In this document: positions 49,501 to 58,484 of the stretch, in pieces
Layout of the letters: the number at the start of each line of letters is the position of its first letter
How positions within the stretch are numbered: position 1 is the stretch's first letter
Virus record (IMG/VR): IMGVR_UViG_3300017917_000784
Location: 1 to 64,000 of that record
DNA length: 64,000 nucleotides
From: a virus
Direction: 5' to 3' (one strand)
Translations under genes and position numbers: made by a program
Notes under the pieces: model-generated
Told to the model about the DNA's origin: nothing
Database searches by the model: none
The model's input: only the letters and a program-made list of their open reading frames with translations

Positions 49501-50113
49501 TAATTTAAAACACGTAGGTAGATTGTCTACTACAGGACGTAAAGTTCTAGTAGCATACCGAACATTACCCGGCGAAAGCGATTCTGCATTAGTAATACAA
49601 ACAGAATCATTAAGCGACGAGCAACACGACGCAATGATTCGTTTAGTAGAAAGCAACGCAGGTCAAAACAGTTATGAGTTTGCCGAAGCATTAGCACGTG
49701 AACGCTTTCCTAGTGGAGAAGTTATGTTAACGTATCTTCATCAACAAGGTAAACTAACAAAGGTAAAAACATCCGATGTTATTATGACACCAAGTTTGCA
49801 GGCTACAATTAAATTAGATCAGTTGAATCAGTTAATTGCAGAACAACAAGGCATCAGTGTTAATGATCTAGCATTAGGCAACAGCACAAAGATTCAAGAA
49901 GTGGGTCGTGTTAACGAAGTGGCTGCTCCTAAGAGTGAGCCGATTGAGCAACCTGCATTTGAAACCAAGTCTGACCAGCCGTTAAGCGACCAAGATATTG
50001 CTCGTCAATTACGTAGCCAAGCAGATGCATTATACAAAGAAGCCGCTAAACTTCGTGCTCAAGCAGAAGAATTAGCACCAAGTAAAAAGAAGACAACGGT
50101 TAAAGCAGAGTGA
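49493..50113 (+). CDS. Conserved phage hypothetical protein
   Basis: 206 residues. N-terminal alpha/beta domain (VGRLSTTGRKVLVAYRTLPG, SALVIQTESL), a middle helical part, and a C-terminal helical/coiled region (IARQLRSQADALYKEAAKLR) with a basic tail. The protein family recurs next to the 49264 type in marine phages. No known function. Confidence 0.78.
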   Translation: MSDNLKHVGRLSTTGRKVLVAYRTLPGESDSALVIQTESLSDEQHDAMIRLVESNAGQNSYEFAEALARERFPSGEVMLTYLHQQGKLTKVKTSDVIMTPSLQATIKLDQLNQLIAEQQGISVNDLALGNSTKIQEVGRVNEVAAPKSEPIEQPAFETKSDQPLSDQDIARQLRSQADALYKEAAKLRAQAEELAPSKKKTTVKAE

Positions 50114-50442
50114 CACCAAAAGGCAAAGGGCTACCGAAAGATGTGGTAGCACAATGGCCTGAAGTGTTTGGTGAAATTAATGTAAAGGCTGTACCATTAA
50201 CTTATCTTCATAGTATGAGGATAATTTTTAAAGGTGGTAAAGTTTGGGATATTAATATTGCCTCTCATGCTAGAGCCCATGGTGCCGATAATCTGGAAGA
50301 GCATTTACAAGAACTGCTGTCAAACTATGAGGAAGAAATTGAGCATATCGATTTCCGACTTGATGTTGACCGTGTTAAAAAAGACGTGATGAAGCAGACT
50401 GCTTCATTCCTAAAAAAGAAACGTAAAAAGAAAGAAGAATGA
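50110..50442 (+). CDS. Conserved phage hypothetical protein
   Basis: 110 residues from a GTG overlapping the previous stop. KGLPKDVVAQWPEVFGEINV, SMRIIFKGGKVWDINI and a Lys-rich tail (KKKRKKKEE). I recall it as conserved in marine T4-like phages; a nucleic-acid or scaffold role is possible from the basic end. Coupled to the DHFR gene by ATGA. Confidence 0.78.
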   Translation: MTPKGKGLPKDVVAQWPEVFGEINVKAVPLTYLHSMRIIFKGGKVWDINIASHARAHGADNLEEHLQELLSNYEEEIEHIDFRLDVDRVKKDVMKQTASFLKKKRKKKEE

Positions 50443-50972
50443 TAGCGGCACTATTCGCAGTAGACGAAGTAGGGGGCATGGGCTTTAAAGGACAACTGTC
50501 GTGGCCTCATAACAAAGAAGATATGACATGGTTTAAAACTATGACTCAAGATCAAATTGTTGTTATGGGAAAGCGTACTTGGGAAAGTCCTGATATGCCA
50601 AAGCCCTTACCTGGAAGATTCAATGTAGTTTTTACTAATAATTTTTTCGACAGAGATGATGTAGAACAAGTGCGTGGAGATGTGGCAGAAGCATTAAAGG
50701 CACTTAAAAGTAACAACAGAAGAAAAAAGATATTTGTTATAGGAGGTCCGAATTTACTCCTTCAGAGTAGACCTGTTTTAGACAAAATTTATGTCACTAG
50801 AATTAAAGGTGAATTTCTTCATGACACATATATCAATGTTGAAGAATTTACACAAGGAATGAAATTAAGCAACACAGTAAATTTAGGTTCCTGCATAGTA
50901 GAAGAATATACAAATGAAACAATATCATCAAGCACTCGAACACATACTCCAAAACGGAAAACACAAGACTGA
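50439..50972 (+). CDS. frd: Dihydrofolate reductase
   Basis: 177 residues. Core features of DHFR: IAALFAVDEVGGMGFKGQLSW (substrate loop), MTWFKTMT, VVMGKRTWES and IFVIGGPNLL (NADPH phosphate loop), with IYVTRIKGEF at the end. It regenerates tetrahydrofolate consumed by the thymidylate synthase encoded in the following, 59-base overlapping frame. The two-gene order frd-td is as in T4. Confidence 0.94.
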   Translation: MIAALFAVDEVGGMGFKGQLSWPHNKEDMTWFKTMTQDQIVVMGKRTWESPDMPKPLPGRFNVVFTNNFFDRDDVEQVRGDVAEALKALKSNNRRKKIFVIGGPNLLLQSRPVLDKIYVTRIKGEFLHDTYINVEEFTQGMKLSNTVNLGSCIVEEYTNETISSSTRTHTPKRKTQD

Positions 50973-51756
50973 TCGTACAGGCGTAGGTACAATATCTGTA
51001 TTTGGTTATCAAATGCGTTTTGATTTACGTCAGGGTTTTCCTGCCGTTACTACTAAAAAACTTGCCTGGCGGGCAGTAGTATCTGAACTACTTTGGTTTT
51101 TAGAAGGCAGTGGAGACGAACGCAGACTTGCAGAAATTCTACACGGTACTAGAGATCCAGAAAAGAAAACTATCTGGACCGCTAATGCAGAAGCAGAATA
51201 TTGGAAACCAAATGCCGCGTTTGAAGGTGACTTAGGTCGGGTATATGGAGTGCAATGGAGACAATGGGGCCCACGACTTGGTAACTATATTGATCAAATT
51301 GAAAGATTAATAGAAGGTATTAAGCGTGATCCTTCCGGACGCAGACACATCTTGACAGCATGGAATCCTGGCGAGTTGGATCAGATGGCGCTACCGCCAT
51401 GTCACGTATTAAGCCAATTTGATGTAACCGATGGATATCTAAGTTGTCAGATGTATCAGCGTAGTTGCGATATGTTTTTAGGAGTACCTTTTAACATAGC
51501 CAGTTACAGTTTACTTACTCATATTATTGCTCGCGAGTGCGGACTTAAAGTAGGTGAATTTATATGGACTGGCGGCGACTGTCACATATACAAAAATCAT
51601 GTAGACGCTGTAAAAGAACAATTAAGCAGAGAAGAAAGAACCTTACCTACACTGTTTGTTACTGTAGATAAAAAACTAGGTGAGTACACTGTAGAGGATT
51701 TTATTTTGGAAAACTACAATCCTCATCCAACAATTAAAGCGGAGATGGCAGTATGA
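50914..51756 (+). CDS. td: Thymidylate synthase (ThyA type)
   Basis: 280 residues. DRTGVGTISVFGYQMRF at the start, ALPPCHVLSQF with the catalytic Cys, RSCDMFLGVPFNIASY and GGDCHIYKNH are all present. The Asn in PFNIASY is the residue that selects dUMP; hydroxymethylases for dCMP have Asp there, so this is a true dUMP-to-dTMP enzyme rather than a hydroxymethylase. Uninterrupted, unlike the intron-containing T4 td. Overlaps frd by 59 bases. Confidence 0.96.
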   Translation: MKQYHQALEHILQNGKHKTDRTGVGTISVFGYQMRFDLRQGFPAVTTKKLAWRAVVSELLWFLEGSGDERRLAEILHGTRDPEKKTIWTANAEAEYWKPNAAFEGDLGRVYGVQWRQWGPRLGNYIDQIERLIEGIKRDPSGRRHILTAWNPGELDQMALPPCHVLSQFDVTDGYLSCQMYQRSCDMFLGVPFNIASYSLLTHIIARECGLKVGEFIWTGGDCHIYKNHVDAVKEQLSREERTLPTLFVTVDKKLGEYTVEDFILENYNPHPTIKAEMAV

Positions 51757-52676
51757 AAATATTTTTAACAGGTGCTAGTGGATTTATTGGTAGCCATTTA
51801 CAGCCATTGCTGGAAAAAAACGGACATCAAGTATATTGTTTAAAACACGATTTACTCGACTACGATGCTGTTACAGCAGAAGTAGTGCGCGAACAACCAG
51901 ATGTTATTGTACACTTAGGTGCTAGAACTGAAGTAGAAAAAAGTTTTTACGAACAGATTACATTCAGTCAAATTAATTATGTAGGCAGTGTTAACCTTAT
52001 AGAGGCTGCCAGCAAAGTTAAAAATCTTAAAAACTTTGTATTTGCCAGTACCATGGAAGTCTATGGTTGGCAACCTATCAGCGACGAAATTAAGTACAAT
52101 AGAGTTCCTAAAGAATTTATTGCTTTTGATGAAAACACAGAACCACATCCTAATGCGCCTTACGCTGTTGCCAAATATGGTGTAGAAAAATACTTAGAGT
52201 ATATGCATCGTAGTTGTGACTTTCCGTTTACTGCTATACGTCAAACAAATAGTTATGGTCGCAAAGACAACGATTTCTTTGTAACTGAGCAAATTATCAG
52301 TCAAATGATTAAGAATGATAAAGAAATAAATCTAGGGTATGCAGAACCTTATCGTAATTTTATCTATATAGACGACTTGCTAGGTGCATGGATGACTTGT
52401 ATTGAAAATCCTGAACTAGTTAACAGTGGTAAAATCTTTACTATTGGTCCCGATCGTCCAATTAAAATTTCAGACTATGCGGCTATGATTGGTAGCATGA
52501 TGGAATGGCGTGGAGAAATACACTGGAATAAAAAGCCTATACGCCAAGGAGAAATTTATTGGCTGTGTAGCAATCACAATCTCATTACTAAACTCACTGG
52601 ATGGGCTCCTAAAGTTAGTCTAGAAGAAGGTTTAGAAAAAACTATCCGTGTGTGGCGAGAAAAACTTAAAAAATGA
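51753..52676 (+). CDS. NAD-dependent sugar epimerase/dehydratase (extended SDR)
   Basis: 307 residues. GASGFIGSH (7-15) is the NAD-binding loop; ASTMEVYG holds the catalytic Ser/Thr and PYAVAKYGVEKY the YxxxK pair; RNFIYIDDLLGAW is the typical extended-SDR region. Members act on nucleotide sugars such as UDP-glucose or GDP-mannose. It may supply a sugar for the phage's glycosyltransferase-like genes. ATGA coupling to both neighbours. Confidence 0.92.
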   Translation: MKIFLTGASGFIGSHLQPLLEKNGHQVYCLKHDLLDYDAVTAEVVREQPDVIVHLGARTEVEKSFYEQITFSQINYVGSVNLIEAASKVKNLKNFVFASTMEVYGWQPISDEIKYNRVPKEFIAFDENTEPHPNAPYAVAKYGVEKYLEYMHRSCDFPFTAIRQTNSYGRKDNDFFVTEQIISQMIKNDKEINLGYAEPYRNFIYIDDLLGAWMTCIENPELVNSGKIFTIGPDRPIKISDYAAMIGSMMEWRGEIHWNKKPIRQGEIYWLCSNHNLITKLTGWAPKVSLEEGLEKTIRVWREKLKK

Positions 52677-53185
52677 TTAGCGGTCGTATTACTCCTACAT
52701 GGACTTACGAAACTTTAGAATCACTTGATATAAATCCACATCACGAAATATATCGAGGATTTGATCTTATAGATGAACAGGATCGTAATCGATACCCATC
52801 GTCAGTTATGCACGATGTACATAGAGATTTACCTGCATTTCTCGACGAAGATATATTTGAAAAAGAGTTTGCTTGGCTAGCAGAAAAAAGTTATGCCCTA
52901 CATCGTATGCAACCAGGTATGTTGCTGCCGTTACACAAAGATCGATACAGGTACTACAGTCAAAGTCGAAATCTTAAAACAACAGAAAATGTTGTACGAG
53001 TTATAATGTTTCTTAGTGATTGGAAGAACGGACACTATTTAGAAATAAACTATAGTCCTATAACAAACTGGCGAGCTGGAGATTGGGTAGCATGGAGAAA
53101 CGATACTGCTCACCTTGCCGCTAACTTAGGGCATAAAAATCGATATACTTTACAAATTACAGGTATCGATATTTCTAAGAGTTGA
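52673..53185 (+). CDS. 2OG-Fe(II) oxygenase-like protein (family A)
   Basis: 170 residues. LPLHKDRYRYY (HxD), WRAGDWVAWRN and AHLAANLGHKNRYTLQITG are the family motifs, nearly identical to the 38370 product. It is the last gene of the plus-strand run here and its end overlaps the end of the convergent minus-strand gene by 36 bases. It is coupled to the epimerase, so a sugar substrate is possible. Confidence 0.75.
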   Translation: MISGRITPTWTYETLESLDINPHHEIYRGFDLIDEQDRNRYPSSVMHDVHRDLPAFLDEDIFEKEFAWLAEKSYALHRMQPGMLLPLHKDRYRYYSQSRNLKTTENVVRVIMFLSDWKNGHYLEINYSPITNWRAGDWVAWRNDTAHLAANLGHKNRYTLQITGIDISKS

Positions 53186-54490
53186 TAATATTAAAAGATT
53201 ATGTTCTAGGATATCTTTGACTTCCTCGTACATTAATTTTAATTGATCAACAGATTTAGAATCTATAAATTCAATAACATCAAAGATCTTTTTCAAACGT
53301 TGTTCATGGTTCGTTTCTTGATCATAACTTTCGTCCCACAGCCTATCAAATGTTTTAAACCCTAATTGTTTTAACCATTCTAAACTGCGAGGACTTGAAA
53401 CTAATACAAACGGTCTTCCGGCTTTAATAGCATTAATAACCTTTTCGCTTATGTTAGCACTAGGTCTACGAAATTCAGATTCCGTTACTACAGCACAAAA
53501 ACAACTTGTATAATCTTGAAAAGGTAACGGCTTAACTGTAGGACAGATGTACTCTTCGTCACCCACATCGGGAACTGCAAACAACTGTGTTTTATCTATG
53601 GTAGTTTTTTTAAAATTAATATCTAAAACATAAGGAACATTGGTTTGCAGAAAACTGGCTCCTTGTTTTAGTTTTAAAAATAATTGAGAGTCGGAGTCTT
53701 TCCATCTTTCTATCATAGTCCACAAATTTGTATCTTCTAGAGCAGTATCGTATGCCCAAGATATTTTAGAATCTAATCGTACTAAAAAGGCTGCTAGTAA
53801 AAATCTATGGTCAGCGTATCTCCAGTTTCCGCACCAAAATTTATTTTTAATAGATTTGGAATTTAGATTCAACATCATGTCTTGATCTAAGTCAAAACTA
53901 GATCTAATATTGCTGGTACCCGATAACGTAGATATGTAATTCTCTCTATAACTAATTTTAATATTAGGATATTTTTCTGACAAATAAGGTGCTATACCAT
54001 AATCGCGAACAACAAGTTCTACATTAGATATATTATTCTTATGCATGAATACACGAACACAGTCTACATCAAAACAAAAAAAATCTGTGTCATTATCGAA
54101 CTCAAAAGAAAAATCCTTAGCAGTATAATTTTGATTTTCTCTTACTATAAACTTTTTTGGTATTCCTGCATGATACCACATTATTTCATAGTAAAATATT
54201 TTTAGCCCTTTTTCTAAAATTAAACTGCGTTCTTCAGGTGTTAACATCATATCTTCTATCTGTACAATAGTGCCGGCACCTGTAGCAATCATATAGGGTG
54301 TGTCTAACTTATCAAAAAAACCACCTGCTATTTTATCATCATAATAATCAAAAAATGTATAAGAGTCTTTTACATCTTTACGAAATACTTCTGTTCCGTC
54401 TTCTAACACCAGATATGGTTCACCGCCAAAGTTCTTGTATAGAACATCTCGGTAAAATTTATCGCTAACGTCTTTAAATTCTTTAGGCAT
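53150..54490 (-). CDS. Glycosyltransferase-like protein, paralog 1 of 3
   Basis: 446 residues. Shared with the products of 54483 and 58484: a central FWCGNWRYADHR block, FCAVVTESEF, ISEKVINAIKAGRPFVLVSS, and LGFKTFDRLWDESYD, then a short helical end. The T/S-EK...A..GRPFxxxxxPxxLexLxxLGF pattern is reminiscent of the nucleotide-sugar-binding half of GT-B enzymes (fucosyltransferase/exostosin types). The function is inferred from this weak resemblance. It is the last gene of the minus-strand operon and overlaps its upstream paralog by 8 bases. Confidence 0.65.
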   Translation of the reverse strand: MPKEFKDVSDKFYRDVLYKNFGGEPYLVLEDGTEVFRKDVKDSYTFFDYYDDKIAGGFFDKLDTPYMIATGAGTIVQIEDMMLTPEERSLILEKGLKIFYYEIMWYHAGIPKKFIVRENQNYTAKDFSFEFDNDTDFFCFDVDCVRVFMHKNNISNVELVVRDYGIAPYLSEKYPNIKISYRENYISTLSGTSNIRSSFDLDQDMMLNLNSKSIKNKFWCGNWRYADHRFLLAAFLVRLDSKISWAYDTALEDTNLWTMIERWKDSDSQLFLKLKQGASFLQTNVPYVLDINFKKTTIDKTQLFAVPDVGDEEYICPTVKPLPFQDYTSCFCAVVTESEFRRPSANISEKVINAIKAGRPFVLVSSPRSLEWLKQLGFKTFDRLWDESYDQETNHEQRLKKIFDVIEFIDSKSVDQLKLMYEEVKDILEHNLLILSTLRNIDTCNL

Positions 54491-55751
54491 ACTGTAAAGT
54501 ATTTAATTTAGAAAAATTGTGATCAAGTATAGGTTTGATATCATCGTATAATCGTCTCAATTGATCTATGGTCATCGCATTTATTGAATCTAATGTTTTA
54601 AAAATCTTTTCTAAACGCAGTTGATGATCCGTTTCTTGATCATAACTTTCGTCCCAAAAATTACTGAACGTTTTAAATCCTAGACTTTTTAAATATTCAA
54701 GACTATATGGACTTGATAACAGTATAAAGGGACGCTTAGATTTAATAGCATTAAATGTTTTTTCAGTAATAGTACCTAACGGATGAGCAAATAATGATTC
54801 TGTAACTATGGCTAAAAAACTACATTGATACGATTCTAAAGGCAAAGGAACAGCATTAGGCGGTATGCCATCATAGTTGGGTGTAGTATAAAGTTGACCA
54901 TTATCTATACCTGTTATGTTAGGATTAATATCAATAGTCCATGGGGCTCCATTACATAGTATGCTGTCGTTTGATATAAAGTCAAATTTAGATAAGTCAA
55001 CCCATGTTTTTATATCTTGTATACTAGTATTATAGGACCAAGAAAACACAGAAGATTTATCAACAAGATATAATGCTGTTAAATGCCTATGTATATCGTA
55101 ACGCCAGTTACCTGACCAAAACTTACACTGTATTGTTTCGCTAGAGAAGTCAAGCAACGGATTATGTTGATGTGAATTTGGTATTCCTTCAGTATGGGCT
55201 AATAGACTTAAAAGAAAAATATCCTGTGTTTTTATTTGAAATTCAGGATAGTTGTTTTGCAATGAACTCGAATTGTACTCACAGGTGTAAACTGTTACAT
55301 TGATTAAATTATTTTGTTTAACAAATAATTTTATGCTTTCAAATTCATAAGAAAAATTACCCGCAGTAAAATCATAATCGCGTGGGCTGTATTCTTTATT
55401 TTCAGTAATATAAAATTTTTTTGTTGGTTCTTTTGTAAATGTTAGATTTTCAAATAGATATATGTCTAATCCTTTTTGATTTAACAGTACTCTATCGGCT
55501 GATTTTAAAATTAAATTTTCTAACTGTCGTATCGATCCTAGCCCTGTATAGATAAAGAAAGGGGTAGTTTGAGAATTTAAAATTGTGTTAGAATAATGTT
55601 CCTGAAAATAATCAAAAAATGTATAGTCAGCAAATCCTGGAAATAATGTATCTCCGCTGTCTGTGATTATTTTAGGTTCATTTATTTTCTGATATAGGAC
55701 TGCAAAGAAACCAGGTCCTTCTATACCGTTATAATTTGAGGATGAGGTCAT
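54483..55751 (-). CDS. Glycosyltransferase-like protein, paralog 2 of 3
   Basis: 421 residues from the ATG at 55751; a start at 55808 would add 19 residues inside the upstream gene and is less like the paralogs. FWSGNWRYDIHRH, FLAIVTESLF, ITEKTFNAIKSKRPFILLSS and LGFKTFSNFWDESYD align with the neighbours. Adjacent tandem copies point to duplication followed by strong divergence. Overlaps the radical SAM gene by 23 bases. Confidence 0.65.
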   Translation of the reverse strand: MTSSSNYNGIEGPGFFAVLYQKINEPKIITDSGDTLFPGFADYTFFDYFQEHYSNTILNSQTTPFFIYTGLGSIRQLENLILKSADRVLLNQKGLDIYLFENLTFTKEPTKKFYITENKEYSPRDYDFTAGNFSYEFESIKLFVKQNNLINVTVYTCEYNSSSLQNNYPEFQIKTQDIFLLSLLAHTEGIPNSHQHNPLLDFSSETIQCKFWSGNWRYDIHRHLTALYLVDKSSVFSWSYNTSIQDIKTWVDLSKFDFISNDSILCNGAPWTIDINPNITGIDNGQLYTTPNYDGIPPNAVPLPLESYQCSFLAIVTESLFAHPLGTITEKTFNAIKSKRPFILLSSPYSLEYLKSLGFKTFSNFWDESYDQETDHQLRLEKIFKTLDSINAMTIDQLRRLYDDIKPILDHNFSKLNTLQYA

Positions 55752-56919
55752 AATACTCTGCAAAAGTTTTAGGAAAACTTTCTCCTCTATATGGATCTCG
55801 AATTTCAATATCTTTTAAAAATCTCGACCATTGCTCTGGGTCGTCTTGAGATCCGTCTATGTAACTCCAAATCTTTTCAATTTCTTCCCAATACACTGTA
55901 CCTTGGTCCACTGTATTTTTAAAATGTTGATATATCTGATCTTTCAACTTTCTAGGTATGTGTTGCATGGCAAAATTGTTAGGATTGTATACTGTATTAA
56001 TAAAGAAAGGGAGATCATATTTTTTAGAAAAATCTATAACTTCATTTACATAATATACATTATAACTACTAGCAGTGTAATGAGTTAATAAAGTTCTACG
56101 TTCTCTATCTTCCTCTCTCCATGCTAACATTTTTTCAATATTAGAGTGTACTTGATCCCATTTAGCAGGATGACGCATATATTCAAATCTTTCGCCTATA
56201 CCATCAAGACTTAGACCTATTCCTACTAATCTAAAATGTTTAAAAAGTTCTACTCGAGAATCGTCCCAGAAAGTACAGTTAGTGTTAAAACTTAACTCGA
56301 TGTTTTTAGCATATCCTTTTTCTACTGCGTGTTCAAGAATATCCCATGTTGTTTTAATCATGAATGGTTCGCCACCAAAGAAATGTAATTCTTCTATATC
56401 GGCTAAACTTTGAGATTTTAAAGATTGATAAAAACTACTGTCCGGTTCAATTCTAAATATATTTTGTTTTTGGAAAGTTTGGTAATACTCTTTTTGGTCG
56501 CCTAAATCTAAATCATAAAACTCTTTAATCCAGTAAGAACTATCTATAGGATTGCAGGTACGACATTTAAGATTACACTGGTTACCTAAAGCAAGATCTA
56601 TTAGAGTAAGTTTATTATTCTTTTCATAAGTTTTACCAAACCACCGTATTTCACTCATACGAGGACTTTCGCCACCAATGTCTTCTACTTCCCAACACTT
56701 GGTGCAGTTTTTGTCTCGAATACCGTTGTCGAGATTTGTACGTATTTGCTGAAACTCTGGACTGTTAAACGCTTCCTCGAGAGTATGTGTTTGAGCCATA
56801 AACGGTTTTCCTGTTTTAGAATCAATAACAGGATCACCATTACAACAAGTTGTAATTAGGCCACTAGTTTTAATACTAACATTATGTGCGGCAAACGGAC
56901 ACCATAAGTCTTTATTCAT
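55729..56919 (-). CDS. Radical SAM enzyme (twitch-type), minus-strand copy
   Basis: 396 residues. CNLKCRTC (about 117) is the CX3CX2C site and HFFGGEPFM the SAM motif. An N-terminal Cys group (WCPFAAH, TTCCNGD, CTKCWEVED) precedes it, as in the 31812 product; LSLDGIGERFEYMR is the later strand. Both radical SAM genes stand near an amidinotransferase gene. Here the overlap with the amidinotransferase gene is 8 bases. The substrate is unknown. Confidence 0.9.
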   Translation of the reverse strand: MNKDLWCPFAAHNVSIKTSGLITTCCNGDPVIDSKTGKPFMAQTHTLEEAFNSPEFQQIRTNLDNGIRDKNCTKCWEVEDIGGESPRMSEIRWFGKTYEKNNKLTLIDLALGNQCNLKCRTCNPIDSSYWIKEFYDLDLGDQKEYYQTFQKQNIFRIEPDSSFYQSLKSQSLADIEELHFFGGEPFMIKTTWDILEHAVEKGYAKNIELSFNTNCTFWDDSRVELFKHFRLVGIGLSLDGIGERFEYMRHPAKWDQVHSNIEKMLAWREEDRERRTLLTHYTASSYNVYYVNEVIDFSKKYDLPFFINTVYNPNNFAMQHIPRKLKDQIYQHFKNTVDQGTVYWEEIEKIWSYIDGSQDDPEQWSRFLKDIEIRDPYRGESFPKTFAEYYDLILKL

Positions 56920-57901
56920 GATTTCTCTCTAAATCTAAAGTAACACAGTGGAACCCGCCACCTAATGTTCGTTGCTGACGTCCTGGCAAGCAAGCACAAT
57001 CTATACCATAGCTCTCAATTTGTCGACGCAGTTCATCTTGTCCCTCTAACATAACTACGAGGTCTGGTCTTATACTAAACAAATTAACGTTTAACCAAGG
57101 ACTAGCGTTGCAGTATCCAGGATAGTGACCAATATCTACTGGGTCTGCGGCAAATATAGCGTCCCAACTTTGTAATTTTTTAGGTAGTTGATCTTTGCTT
57201 TTTACACGACTAGGATTTAACAACATCAGTCCTTCACGTAGAAAAGCAATAGTACTATCAATATGCATATAACTATATACGCCTTCGACTAAATGAACTT
57301 TTTTATTTGGTACTAAACTCTGCAAATACTCCGCTCCGGTTTTATTTCCACTATTGCTGACTAGATAATACAAATCATCATTATCACGTAAAATATTTGC
57401 GGCATCAAAACTAGGTTCTACTTCGGTAAGTGCTAACGTATTTTTGTCACCTAAACAATTTATGTTATACAATCCGTCTGGTCTAGAAATTTGCTTATCA
57501 ATATACCTGACATTTTGTCTTGTATAAGGATAAAAATGCTCGTGCATGGCCATATATTCATTAGTTCTTGCTCGAAGAGGTTGTGGTGTTGCTAAAATTA
57601 AATCATCGTAAACTAGTACGTTATCTCTAGGACAATAATTATAATATTTAGGCACACGAGTTTTATCAGGCCGTAAAACTTCAACTCCTTCTTTACGTAA
57701 TAAATCGCAAAACTTTTCTAAATCTTCGTTGGCTTCGTCTATAACTTGTTGCGGATATTTTCCTTGAGGGATTTCACTAACGTCTTTTTTATCTGCGTAA
57801 TTTATAGTACGCAAACTAATGTCAAGAGACGGAATAGTAGCATCATCGGCAATACCGACTATTACTTTTTTTAACGGGTCGTATTCGTTTTTACTAAGCA
57901 T
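56912..57901 (-). CDS. Amidinotransferase (AGAT/StrB-like), minus-strand copy
   Basis: 329 residues. NYCPRDNVLV, YMHIDSTIAFL (catalytic His) and GGGFHCVTLDL (nucleophilic Cys near residue 320) match the 34753 product and the AGAT/inosamine-phosphate amidinotransferase family. It is clearly diverged from the first copy, so recent tandem duplication is unlikely. It starts 8 bases inside the preceding DegT-like gene. Confidence 0.88.
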   Translation of the reverse strand: MLSKNEYDPLKKVIVGIADDATIPSLDISLRTINYADKKDVSEIPQGKYPQQVIDEANEDLEKFCDLLRKEGVEVLRPDKTRVPKYYNYCPRDNVLVYDDLILATPQPLRARTNEYMAMHEHFYPYTRQNVRYIDKQISRPDGLYNINCLGDKNTLALTEVEPSFDAANILRDNDDLYYLVSNSGNKTGAEYLQSLVPNKKVHLVEGVYSYMHIDSTIAFLREGLMLLNPSRVKSKDQLPKKLQSWDAIFAADPVDIGHYPGYCNASPWLNVNLFSIRPDLVVMLEGQDELRRQIESYGIDCACLPGRQQRTLGGGFHCVTLDLERNHE

Positions 57902-58484
57902 TGAAAACCTTCATTTTAGATATGTTTGGGTAGTCTTGCCAACTCCATTGTTTGGCTTCTCGTTCTATACAACTTGGTAGTTTTTCTAAACCTAATTGAG
58001 CAGTTTCTGGAGTCATATAGTAATGATAACCCATTATATCTACGTCTTGCTCTGCCCATGGTACATCAGGCAACCTTCCATCGTAACTCATTTTTTTAAG
58101 TGTAATATAATCGTCTTTGTTATCGCAAAGTATCATACCGCCACGGCCTAGATTAAGATGTTTTCTAAATTGAAAACTAAGACAAATTAGTTTTCCTGAA
58201 ATATAACCATTTTGTTTCCAGTAAACTGCACCATCGATTATATTTGTATTACCTATTTCGTAATACTCCTGCCATTGTTCATTTTTAAATTCCCATGATA
58301 ATCCTAACTTTTTAAAAGTCATAGGAATTGAAAGATATGTATGTGTAGGGCAAGTAACATTATTACTATTACGAAGCCTTAAAGATAATTCAATGGCATG
58401 AGTACAACAATCGGTACTTACAGCGTAAGGAGCATTGTAAAATTCAGCAACTGATTGTTCGAACTCTGCTATCTTATTCCACAT
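57894..58484 (-). CDS. Short DegT/DnrJ/EryC1-type PLP aminotransferase
   Basis: 196 residues, about half the usual length. FEQSVAEFYNAPYAVSTDCC (start of the family), VTCPTHTYLSIPMTFK and CLSFQFRKHLNLGRGGMILC, where Lys stands at the PLP-lysine position of SFHxxKxxxxGEGG, are family features. The C-terminal small domain of DegT enzymes is missing. It may be a natural minimal version, work as a multimer, or be a decayed remnant. It overlaps the amidinotransferase start by 8 bases. Confidence 0.75.
   Translation of the reverse strand: MWNKIAEFEQSVAEFYNAPYAVSTDCCTHAIELSLRLRNSNNVTCPTHTYLSIPMTFKKLGLSWEFKNEQWQEYYEIGNTNIIDGAVYWKQNGYISGKLICLSFQFRKHLNLGRGGMILCDNKDDYITLKKMSYDGRLPDVPWAEQDVDIMGYHYYMTPETAQLGLEKLPSCIEREAKQWSWQDYPNISKMKVFNA

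Noticed and set aside
50914-51756. dCMP or dUMP hydroxymethylase
   Set aside because: The dUMP-selecting Asn (PFNIASY) is present where dCMP hydroxymethylase has Asp, and the whole sequence follows ThyA.
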